Assembly: GCA_947623455.1 (NCBI GenBank)
Contig: OX392534.1
Span: 37,515,426-37,579,425 of the forward strand
DNA length: 64,000 bases
Origin: Mimachlamys varia
Lineage: Eukaryota > Mollusca > Bivalvia > Pectinida > Pectinidae
Direction of reading: 5' to 3'
A model generated the notes under the pieces. That model did no database searches. It saw nothing but the letters and a program-made list of their open reading frames with translations, and had not been told where the DNA came from. The position numbers were made by a program, and so were the translations under genes. Each line of letters begins with the position of its first letter. Position 1 is the stretch's first letter. This document shows positions 1-10,500 of this stretch, piece by piece.

Positions 1-950
1 TCCTCACTCAACAAGAGGTAGTCATGCTACGATCCTCACTGAACAGGAAGTAGTCACGATCCTCACTCAACAAGAGGTAGTCATGCTACGATCCTCGCTG
101 AACAGGAGGTAGTCACGATCCTCACTCAACAGGAGTTAGTCATGCTACGATCCTCACTGAACAGGGGGTAGTCATGCTACGATCCTCACTCAACAGGAGG
201 TAGTCATGCTACGATCCTCACTCAACAAGAGTTGATCATGATACGATCCTCACTGAACAGGAGGTAGCCATGCTACGATCCTCACTGAACAGGATGTAGT
301 CATGCTACGATCCTCACTGAACAGGATGTAGTCATGCTACGATCCTCACTGAACAGGAGGTAATCATGCTACGATCCTCACTGAACAGGAGGTAATCATG
401 CTACGATCCTCACTGAACATGAGTAAATCATGCTACAATCCTCACTGAATAGGAGGTAATCATGCTACGATCCTCACTGAACAGGAGTTAATCATGTTAC
501 AATCCTCACTGAACAGGAGGCAATCATCCCACGATCCTCACTGAACAGGAGTTAATCATGCTACGATCCTCACTGAACAGGAGTTAATCATGCTACGATC
601 CTCACTCAACAGCAGGTAGTCATGCTACGATCCTCACTGAACAGGAGTTAATCATGCTACGATCCTCACTGAACAGGAGGCAATCATCCCACGATCCTCA
701 CTCAACAGGAGTTAATCATGCTACGATCCTCACTCAACAGCAGGTAGTCATGCTACGATCCTCACTGAACAGGAGTTAATCATGCTACGATCCTCACTGA
801 ACAGGAGTTAATCATGCTACGATCCTCACTCAACAGCAGGTAGTCATGCTACGATCCTCACTGAACAGGAGTTAATCATGCTACGATCCTCACTCAACAG
901 GAGTTTATCATGCTACAATCCTCACTCAACAAGAGTTGGTCATGCTGCGA
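1..950. repeat. 32-bp minisatellite, array A (cut by window start)
   Basis: About 30 head-to-tail copies of a 32-bp unit with core GATCCTCACTGAACAGGAGG followed by TAGTCATGCTAC. Some copies near the start lack the 7 bases between GTC and the next GATCC. Common variants are TGAACA/TCAACA and GGAGG/GGATG/GAGTT. The array runs off the left edge. No unit or set of units keeps a plausible reading frame. Confidence 0.95.
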
Positions 951-1975
951 TAATATTTAACTGATGAAATGAAAACAAACTTGTAAAACAATTCCATAAA
1001 AGTAATATATGAGTCATTTGTTTTATTTTACCCACATAACAGATTCTGTGACACAGAATGAACTAGAAATGGCCATTCATACATATTCATGAATGCACTT
1101 CCATTAAATTCATTATAACAATACAATTCCTTTTGTTATATTCTTAAATAAGAATCTAAAACACATTTGACATATTTCTCATGACTGGCATTTTATAAAG
1201 TGTATAATATTTCAATTGGAGCTCCACCTAAGGCTTACATGATTTTAGCCGATATATTTTATTAATCTTAATGTACAAATTGTCTTTATGCACTATGTGC
1301 AAAAAATAAAATGCTTGAAAATGTAACTTCATTGCTATTTTCAATAACATTTGTATGTTGAATTTCATCATGATTTTATTATTTTGCTGATCACTTTGCA
1401 CTTCGCTTAATGCCCTCCTCTTTCCCTTTACAAAGGCAAAACATAAAACTTTGTACAAACATAGAACATTAAAACAACCATACAGTTTGTTGTGGTCAGA
1501 ACATGTAATGAGGTCATAAAGAGATCTACACAAGAGATTCTGAGATGGACACTTGACAGAAATTGCTGATTGGCATAACATTTCAATATATATACATGCT
1601 ATTTAACGTTGGAGAAATGTTTTCATCCGGATTACGAGATTTCCGGATTACTGATTTCCGGATAAACGGTGTTCGACAGTACACCACCCCTTGTCTTCAT
1701 GACACATACTTGTGTACCAAAACAATTTTGTTACCAAAAACATTAATACTAAAACATGGTTAAAACCTATCTTGAACACATATCTCACATAACCTAGTCG
1801 TTTTTGCTGTAAATGGTCCTGAACTGCGGCATTACTCCAGTGCCCACCAGTAAAATATCTAAAATTTAACCAAATGTCTAGCAATCTGAACTGATGCTGG
1901 GACATTTTCCCCTTGTGACAGTTAAAATTGTCACGGTTATTTTCATCAGAGCTGTATCTATGGAGGCTAGGACAT
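945..1975. repeat. ~0.9-kb segmental duplication, copy 1
   Basis: From the end of the 32-bp array to a single copy of the 31-bp motif, this segment is near-identical to 4158-5070. Shared landmarks are GATAATATTTAACTGATG, the CAATTGGAGCTCCACC stretch and GGCATAACATTTCAATATAT. Copy 1 carries about 80 bp not in copy 2 (around 1600-1680, with repeated TTCCGGAT motifs). Minus-strand open frames at 1228-1581 and 1648-1905 correspond to one 165-codon frame in copy 2, but the upstream frame is shifted between the copies, so I do not call a gene. It may be noncoding or a decayed exon. Confidence 0.8.
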
Positions 1976-1976
1976 A
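1946..1976 (+). repeat. solitary copy of the 31-bp unit (putative founder)
   Basis: One unit, read as TCAGAGCTGTATCTATGG then AGGCTAGGACA, follows the segment at the same place where copy 2 of the segment is followed by the large 31-bp array at 5053-6489. Immediately afterwards the sequence turns unique (TAGCTGTTGCC). Confidence 0.8.
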
Positions 1977-2006
1977 GCTGTTGCCAATTATGGGCATTGG
2001 AGAGTT

Positions 2007-2220
2007 AGTTATTATGTCATACTAAGTCTAACTACGGTCCTTATACATATGGAGTTAGTATGTTGTACTAAGTTTAACTTCAGTCTTTATAGATATGGAG
2101 TTAGTATGTCGTACTAAGTTAAACTACGGTCTGTATAGATATGGAGTACGTATGTTGTACTAAGTTTAACTTCGGTCCTTATAGATATGGAGTTATTATG
2201 TCATACTATGCTGTCCATGC
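2007..2220 (+). repeat. degenerate 46-bp tandem repeat
   Basis: Four to five copies of a 46-bp unit with core GGAGTTAGTATGTTGTACTA and ending in CTTTATAGATAT. It links the duplicated segment to the next 32-bp array. No coding potential seen. Confidence 0.75.
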
Positions 2221-2277
2221 TAGTAGATATTAAGGTATACTATGATCCTTAATGACAAAGAGTTAGTATATATATAT

Positions 2278-4163
2278 TGTCATGCTACGATCCTCACTCA
2301 TCAAGAGTAAGTCATGGTACGATCCTCACTCAACAGGGGGTAGTCATGCTACGATCCTCACTCAACAGGATGTAGTCATGCTACGATCCTCACTGAACAG
2401 GAGGTAGTCATGCTACGATCCTCACTCAACAAGAGTTGATCATGCTACGATCCTTACTCAACAGCAGGTAGTCATGCTACGATCCTCACTGAACAGGATG
2501 TAGTCATGCTACGATCCTCACTGAACAGGAGGTAGTCATGCTACGATCCTCACTGAACAGGATGTAGTCATGCTACAATCCTCACTGAACAGGAGGTAGT
2601 CATGCTACGATCCTCTCTGAACAGGAGGTAGTCATGCTACGATCCTCACTGAACAGGAGGTAGTCATGCTACGATCCTCACTCAACAGGAGGTAGTCATG
2701 CTACAATCCTCACTGAACAGGAGTTAATCATGCTACGATCCTCACTGAACAGGAGGTAGTCATGCTACAATCCTAACTGAACAGGAGTTAATCATGCTAC
2801 GATCCTCACTGAACAAGAGTTAATCATGCTACGATCCTCACTGAACAGGATGTAGTCATTCTACGATCCTCACTCAACAGGATGTAGTCATGCTACGATT
2901 CTCACTGAACAAGAGGTAGTCATGCTACAATCCTCACTGAACAGGATGTAGTCATGCTACGATCCTCACTCAACAGGAGGTAGTCATGCTACGATCCTCG
3001 CTGAACAGGAGGTAGTCATGCTACGATCCTCACTCAACAGGAGGTAGTCACGATCCTCACTCAACAAGAGGTAGTCATGCTACGATCCGCACTGAACAGG
3101 AGGTAGTCATGCTACGATCCTCACTGAACAGGAGGTAGTCATGCTACGATCCTCACTCAACAAGAGGTAGTCATGCTACGATCCTCACTGAACAGGATGT
3201 AGTCATGCTACGATCATCACTGAACAGGAGGTAGTCATGCTACGATCCTCACTCAACAGGAGGTAGTCATGCTACAATCCTCACTGAACAGGAAGTAGTC
3301 ATGCTACGATCCTCACTCAACAGGAGGTAGTCATGCTACGATCCTCACTCAACAGGAGGTAGTCATGCTACGATCCGCACTGAACAGGAGGTAGTCAAGC
3401 TACGATCCTCACTGAACAGGAGGTAGTCATGCTACGATCATCACTGAACAGGATGTAGTCATGCTACGATCATCACTGAACAGGAGGTAGTCATGCTACG
3501 ATCCTCACTCAACAGGAGGTAGTCATGCTACAATCCTCACTGAACAGGAAGTAGTCATGCTACGATCCTCACTCAACAGGAGGTAGTCATGCTACGATCC
3601 TCACTCAACAGGAGGCAGTCACGATCCTCACTCAACAAGAGGTAGTCATGCTACGATCCGCACTGAACAGGAGGTAGTCAAGCTACGATCCTCACTGAAC
3701 AGGAGGTAGTCATGCTACGATCCTCACTGAACAGGAGGTAGTCATGCTACGATCATCACTGAACAAGAGGTAGTCATGCTACAATCCTCACTGAACAGGA
3801 AGTAGTCATGCTACGATCCTCACTCAACAGGAGGTAGTCATGCTACGATCCTCACTCAACAGGAGGTAGTCACGATCCTCACTCAACAAGAGGTAGTCAT
3901 GCTACGATCCGCACTGAACAGGAGGTAGTCAAGCTACGATCCTCACTGAACAGGAGGTAGTCATGCTACGATCCTCACTGAACAGGATGTAGTCATGCTA
4001 CGATCCTTACTGAACAGGAGGTAATCATGCTACGATCCTCACTCAACAAGAGTTAATCATGCTACAATTCTCACTGAACAGGAGGTAATCATGCTACGAT
4101 CCTCACTCAACAGGAGTTTATCATGCTACAATCCTCACTCAACAAGAGTTGGTCATGCTACGA
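2278..4163. repeat. 32-bp minisatellite, array B
   Basis: About 59 copies of the same 32-bp unit as array A. It ends with the same degenerate last copies (CAACAAGAGTTGGTCATGCT) before the second copy of the ~0.9-kb segment. Blocks of several units recur internally, for example units with GATCCGCACTGAACAGG followed by TCAAGCTACG near 3085, 3373, 3655 and 3907, so the array grew by block duplication. Confidence 0.95.
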
Positions 4164-5052
4164 TAATATTTAACTGATGAAATGAAAACAAACTTGTAAA
4201 ACAATTCCATAAAAGTAATATATGAGTCATTTGTTTTATTTTACCAACATAAAAGATTCTGTGATACAGAATGAACTAGAAATGGCCATTCATACATATT
4301 CATGACTGCACTTTCATTCAATTTATCAATTCTTTATGTAATTATGTAACAAATCTAAAACACATTTGACATATCTCTCATAACTGACATTTTATGAAGT
4401 GTATAATATTTCAATTGGAGCTCCACCTAAGGCTTACATGACTGTTTTAGCCGATATATTTTATCAATCTTAATGTACAAATTGTCTTTGTGCACTATGT
4501 GCAAAAATAATATGCTTGAAAAAGTAACTTAATTGTTAATTTCAATAACATTTGAACGTTGAACTTCATCATGATTTTATTATTTTGCTGATCACTTTGC
4601 ACTTCGCTTAATGCCCTCCTCTTTCCCTTTACAAAGGCAAAACATAAAACTTTGTACAAACATAGAACATTAAAACAACCATACAGTTTGCTGTGGTCAG
4701 AACATGTAATGAGGTCATAAAGAGATCTACACAAGAGATTCTGAGATGGACACTTGGCAGAAATTGCTGCTTGGCATAACATTTCAATATATATACACCA
4801 CCCCTTGTCTTCATGACACGTACTTGTGTACCAAAACAATTTTGTTACCAAATACATTAATACTAAAACATGGTTAAAACCTATCTTGAACACATATCTA
4901 ACATAAGCTAGTCGTTTTTGTTGTAAATGGTCCAATACTGCAGCATTATTCCAGTGCCCACCAGTAAAATATCTTAAGTAAAATTTAACCAAATGACTTG
5001 CAATCTGAACTGATGCTGGGACATTTTTCCCTTCTGACAGTTAAAATTGTCA
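4158..5052. repeat. ~0.9-kb segmental duplication, copy 2
   Basis: Near-identical to 945-1945 with an offset of about 3,213 bp, but it lacks the ~80-bp insert of copy 1 and has small indels. The 165-codon minus-strand frame (4495-4992) covers both frames of copy 1. A 5-base difference near 4975 breaks the upstream reading that is open in copy 1. No domain is recognisable. I treat it as duplicated DNA of unknown nature. Confidence 0.8.
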
Positions 5053-6489
5053 CGAGTCAGAGCTGTACCTATGGAGGCTAGGACAAGTCAGAGCTGTATC
5101 TATGGAGGCTAGGACATGTCAGAGCTGTATCTATGGAGGCTAGGACGAGTCAGAGCTGTATCTATGGAGGCTAGGACAAGTCAGAGCTGTATCTATGGAG
5201 GCTAGGACGAGTCAGAGCTGTATCTATGGAGGATAGGACGAGTCAGAGGTGTATCTATGGAGGCTAGGACGAGTCAGAGCTGTATCTATGGAGGCTAGGA
5301 CGAGTCAGAGGTGTATCTATGGAGGCTAGGACAGGTCAGAGCTGTATATATGGAGACAAGGAAGAGTCAGAGCTGTATCTATGGAGGCTAGGACAAGTCA
5401 GAGCTGTATCTTTGGAGACAAGAACAAGTCAGAGCTGTATCTATGGAGGCTAGGACGGGTCAGAGCTGTATCTATGGAGACAAGGACAAGTCAGAGCTGT
5501 ATCTATGGAGGCTGGGACGAGTCAGAGCTGTATCTATGGAGGCTAGGACGAGTCAGAGGTGTATCTATGGAGGCTAGGACGAGTCAGAGCTGTATCTATG
5601 GAGACAAGGACAAGTCAGAGCTGTATCTATGGAGGCTAGGACGAGTCAGAGCTGTATCTATGGAGGCTAGTACAGGTCAGAGCTGTATCTATGGAGGCTA
5701 GGACGAGTCAGAGCTGTACCTACGGAGGCTAGGACGAGTCAGAGCTATATCTATGGAGGCTGGGACGGGTCAGAGCTGTACCTATGGGGGCTAGGACGAG
5801 TCAGAGCTGCATCTATGGAGGCTAGGACGAGTCAGAGCTGTACCTATGGAGGCTAGGACGAGTCAGAGCTGTACCTATGGAGGCTAGGACGAGTCAGAGC
5901 TGTACCTATGGAGGCTAGGACGGGTCAGAGCTGTATCTATAGAGGCTGGGACGGGTCAGAGGTGTAACTATGGAGGCTAGGACGGGTCAGAGCTGTATCT
6001 ATGGAGGCTGGGACGAGTCAGAGCTGTATCTATGGAGGCTAGGACAAGTCAGAGCTGTATCTATGGAGGCTAGGACGAGTCAGAGCTGAGCTGTACCTAT
6101 GGAGGCTAGGACAGGTCAGAGCTGTATCTATGGAGGCTAGGACGAGTCAGAGCTGTATCTATGGAGGCTAGGACGAGTCAGAGCTGTATCTATGGAGGCT
6201 AGGACGAGTCAGAGCTGTATCTATGGAGGGTAGGACGAGTCAGAGCTGTATCTATGGAGGCTAGGACGAGTCAGAGCTGTACCTATGGAGGCTAGGACGA
6301 GTCAGAGCTGTACCTATGGAGGCTAGGATGAGTCAGAGCTGTATCTATGGAGGCTAGGACAAGTCAAAGCTGTATCTATGGAGGCTAGGACAGGTCAGAG
6401 CTGTATCTATGGAGGCTAGGACGAGTCAGAGCTGTATCTATGGAGGCTAGGACGAGTCAGAGCTGTATCTATGGAGGCTAGGACGAGTC
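5053..6489 (+). repeat. 31-bp minisatellite (~46 copies)
   Basis: The unit is GAGTCAGAGCTGTATCTATG then GAGGCTAGGAC (31 bp), with rare variants such as GAGACAAGGAC. Because 31 is not a multiple of three, each unit changes frame and a 93-bp super-period gives spurious open frames such as 5381-5701. I reject those as genes. Confidence 0.95.
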
Positions 6490-6751
6490 ATCTGATCCCT
6501 TTTTCGCTGCCAATCTTAAGTGAGGTGGTTTCTGAAGCAGAAAACGTAGAAATCTGTATTAAGGTCCTGATCAGACTGGATCTATATGCATACATTTTAA
6601 ATGTAGAATATTGTTTTCTCAGTGGTCAGAAGATTGAATTGGAAACGATGCTTCCCAGAGGCATGTAGATATACATGATGATGATGATGATGCCAAGACA
6701 ATTATTATGCTTTTATAGATTTTATGATTTATTTGACGAAGATGATTACCA

Positions 6752-6994
6752 GGGCCCAGTTGTTCAAAAGGTGATTAGATTAATTAATCAGTGATTAGTG
6801 TAAGTCGTAATTATCATGTAACTTCAAAATGAAACAATAGATTCAGTTACAACTTCGTAGATATCAAATATCTCATAGTGCTAATTTACATGCAAAATTT
6901 TAAGATTTTACCTTGTACACTGACAGAATTAATACAGTTTGAAAAATGTCGTTAAATAGTGATGAAGCTAATCACCCTTTGAACAACTGGGCCC
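6752..6994. mobile_element. MITE-like element with ~26-bp inverted termini
   Basis: It starts GGGCCCAGTTGTTCAAAAGG and ends with the complement (CCTTTGAACAACTGGGCCC). It is about 243 bp, has an AT-rich core and no frame. This is the organisation of a non-autonomous DNA transposon. The family is unknown to me. Confidence 0.7.
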
Positions 6995-7258
6995 AGGTAT
7001 GTTGATGCTGATGATGTAGATAATGTTGTTTTCTACTGATAAATGTACCATGTATGTAAAGCATACGGGAATGAATCAAATTGTAGTGTTTTCCATTTGG
7101 AATGTGGTTTAAGTATACATAACATTGTACAAATTTTCCAATGGTATGGATTGTGAATAGAAAATACATGTTTCCTAATGATCTGCAGTTGTGTACATGA
7201 TATATTATTTTTCATTGAATGAGGTTTAAGAATTGATTTTGGAAATGATTTTGATTTT

Positions 7259-7264
7259 TTTATT
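7259..7264 (-). promoter_or_regulatory. candidate polyadenylation signal (AATAAA) of the minus-strand Lys-rich gene
   Basis: TTTATT on the plus strand reads AATAAA on the minus strand, about 145 bases beyond the stop codon at 7410-7412. This is a normal distance for a 3' untranslated region. Supported by position only. Confidence 0.35.
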
Positions 7265-7409
7265 ACACAATTATTCTTGTGAATGGCATACAATATTAAC
7301 ACCAATATATTCATACTCAGGTGACATATTATCTGTTAGACTGATGGTGACTGAGGGCTTCATTCACCATTTCATTTAATTGTAATTGGATATTCCATAC
7401 ACAATATAA

Positions 7410-7532
7410 TTACTTCAGGTAAGAAATATCTTTCAGAACGTTTACCAAATGGTCAGGTCTATTGTCCTTCTTGATATTCTTCTGCTTACTCCTTTTCTTC
7501 ATTCGCTTTTTGATGTGTCCCTCCTTAGCTTT
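7410..7532 (-). CDS. Lys-rich gene, terminal coding exon 9
   Basis: Residues 653-692 and TAA. It has very basic sequence KKRMKKRSKQKNIKKDNRP followed by a short hydrophobic end (LVNVLKDISYLK). The acceptor is CTCCTTTCAG. The dense basic cluster is a good nuclear/nucleolar localisation or RNA-binding candidate. Confidence 0.75.
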   Translation of the reverse strand, partial: KAKEGHIKKRMKKRSKQKNIKKDNRPDHLVNVLKDISYLK

Positions 7533-10500
7533 CTGAAAGGAGCAGTATTAATGTAAGCAAACCTGAATCTATTTGTAACCATTTTTGTAGATTTGCATTT
7601 TTTTCAGAATTTTTCCTGTTTATTTTGTAGATGGAAATCATTATGAATTTTTGCTTTTATTTGTTTCAATAAACCTTTAATACATATTAAACAAGAGATT
7701 TCAGAGGGAGATTGCCATCAAACATAAACAATCTTTATTTGTTCTTAAAAAGATAGGATTTTCCCCTTGTATTCTCTAATTACATGTATTTGATTTTAGT
7801 TAGGTTAATTCTTATATTTACAGTATTTTTCTGTAAATGGTTCATAAATTTTCTGTTTAATTTAAGCTCATTTGGGGACATATATTTCATTTCAAAACTT
7901 TTTTGCGGACATGTATTTCATTTCAAAACTTACAAACGTAAAAACGGTTCAATAAATGTAACCGCATAAAGTTTGCATAAGCAGTAACTAGCTCCGCCCA
8001 TGTCAGTTGTTGATGACGTTATACAATTGTGATTCGAACGGGATAATTTGCATAGCTCTGCCCACATGTATTGTTGTCGACGTCATAGAATTTTGGCACG
8101 TTCTCAAGTATAGTTATTGAAGAATAACTCTAGTTTGCAGTACAATGGTTATCGAGTGAATGTCAGTGTAGACAGTAAATATAACTAATTGTGTACCTTC
8201 TGTTTCTTGGGGGCTTCCTCTGTTATGTTTTCCTCAGCAGAACTCTCATCAGTCTCCCATCCTTCACTTGCCTTCAACATTTCTTCTTCATCTGATTCAT
8301 TTTCCTCTTTCTTTTTCTTGTCTTTCTTTTTTGGAGAATCTGCCTTTTTTGTTTTGGCTACCATTGTTGTAGAATCTGCCTTTTTTGTTTTAATTTCTTT
8401 TGTTTTTTTATCTGCCTTTTTTGTTTTAGCTACCATTGTTGTAGAATCTGCCTTTTTTGTTTTAATTTCTTTTGTTTTTTTATCTGCCTTTTTCGTTTTA
8501 GCCTCTTTTGTTTTTTTATCTGCCTTTTTAGTTTTGGTATCTTTGACTGTTGCAGATACTTCTGCTCCTGAACTGAAAATCAAGAATATAAACACAATAG
8601 GGTCAGATGACATGGGAGAAAGTTAAAGAGGTAAACAGTTTGTATTACAATAGTTTTAATTTAACATTGCTGCATAAGTCAAAATCCAAGAGAGCTCCCT
8701 GTCAGTTTCTGTCAAGAAATAATGACAACAATCAATTACTCTCAAAATCCAAGATGGCTGCCGGTCATCCATATTGTTTTTTAGAGCTGCCCAGAAATGG
8801 AACAATGCACAACTAGGGATCAACTAGTGATTAACCTTGAATGAAATTTTGAAATTTTCCATCTTGGACTTGTCAAGAAATAGCAGTAACCATCTATTAC
8901 TCTCAAAACCAAGATGACTGCCTGTTACTGCCTGTTACAAGTAATAATGTCTTACCTTTGAGACAGTTTTAGTTTTTGTATTTGCCTCCGAATTCGCTTC
9001 CTTGTTGCTGTAGAAAGGTCTTCCTTAAGTCTTTGTTGGAAATAGCTGTAACGCTCTTCAAAACTCTTTTCTGGGCTCTGTGTAACATCACCCCCTTCAG
9101 CCTGAACTTTGGATTTTTTTTTCAATTTTGTTGGCGAGGCATTGTCCATGCTTGCATCTTCTGCTGATCGCTTCTTAGAACTGACTGTATAATACATTCA
9201 CATCAAAGTTATCTGACAGTGCCTGATTAACCATTGTAATTCATAAGTCTGAAAATGTTTTTCAAATTACCAGTCACTTAATTTGGTTCATTTTGAGATT
9301 GCTTTCATACACCATGATACATTTCACCTAAACATTTAACTGTGACGTTGCTTTTTTCAGTTGATGAAGCCAAATTTCATGTACAACAGCAAGGCAGCAC
9401 TTCAGCAGTTTAATATTGAACCTAAATTGAAACGACTGCAAACTTTTTTCCCGTGGTCAGATCATCCCCCTGTCTATTGAGCTATTAAACATCTTACCTG
9501 GTGTGCTAGGGGAACTGTTTGTAGACTTTTCTAGAGATGGACTCTGCAACTTCTTCAGTTTATCAATGAGGGATTCCTTTTCAGAAGACTTTAACTTTAG
9601 TTTCTCTGTAGAAGTTTCTTGGGGAGCATCAGAATCTTCAGACTCGCTGCTGTCAGAGGACACATCCATCATCGTCCTAGCAACAGTTGTTGGGGTAGAC
9701 TGGGACTGCCTTAACACAAAAGCATGAGAGCTATTGCAACTGTTATCTACAGGCTAACAAAATACCCCCAAATGCCTCTTTTTCCCATTATTAGCATAAA
9801 TGATATGTTGTCCTAAAGATTTTTGATAACATCAATAGTTTCAATTCCTATAAGATGAACTTTCTACTAACAAATTTGGGGGAAATCAGCTGATATCTTT
9901 ATTTAGACCAGAGACCACCATTTGCCTCAGCATGGTTGTCATGGCAACAAAACCCTATACAGTGATGTTTGGCATGCCCAAATTCTCCTATACATCATTT
10001 AGTCAAAGCGAGACAATATCTAAATTTCGACCAAAGACCACCATTTGCCTCAGCATGATTGCCATGCCAACAAAACCCAACAAGAGAACCCAGAGGGATC
10101 TTGGCGCGAAAAATGTGACGTCACAATATGGCAATTGACGTTGCGTATTGATTTGTTAAAAAAAAAATCTGTTGTTACATCAGTTAAATTGTACATTAAC
10201 ATGTTTAAAATTTGAAAATAAGTTTCAAAAAATTAATTACAAGTCATGATGTAAATGATTTTTTTAATTTCATAGGGTTATGAAAAAAGTTTGCAAACTT
10301 TTGTCAGAATCCACTTTACGGATTCATACAGTTTACAAACAACATTTTTTCCTAAGCAGGAATATAAGTACACATATAGTCATTTCTAGGTGAAATGTGA
10401 ATGGCAAAAGTGACACTTGATATGGATTTTTTCACTGTACAGGGAGAAAATTTGTCTTGGTGAAATTTTCACAGCAGTATTGAAATCATGTAGTGATCAT

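Noticed and set aside
5381..5701. 106-codon frame of SELYLWRLGRV-type repeats
   Set aside because: Product of three phases of a 31-bp unit. It has no start context and all three frames read similarly.
1..6490. CRISPR-like appearance of regular 31-32-bp repeats
   Set aside because: Units are directly adjacent with no unique spacers, and no cas genes exist in this animal-type DNA.
8189..8626. 145-codon plus-strand frame opposite exon 8
   Set aside because: Antisense shadow of the KTKKAD-coding exon, a poly-Phe/Ser artefact.
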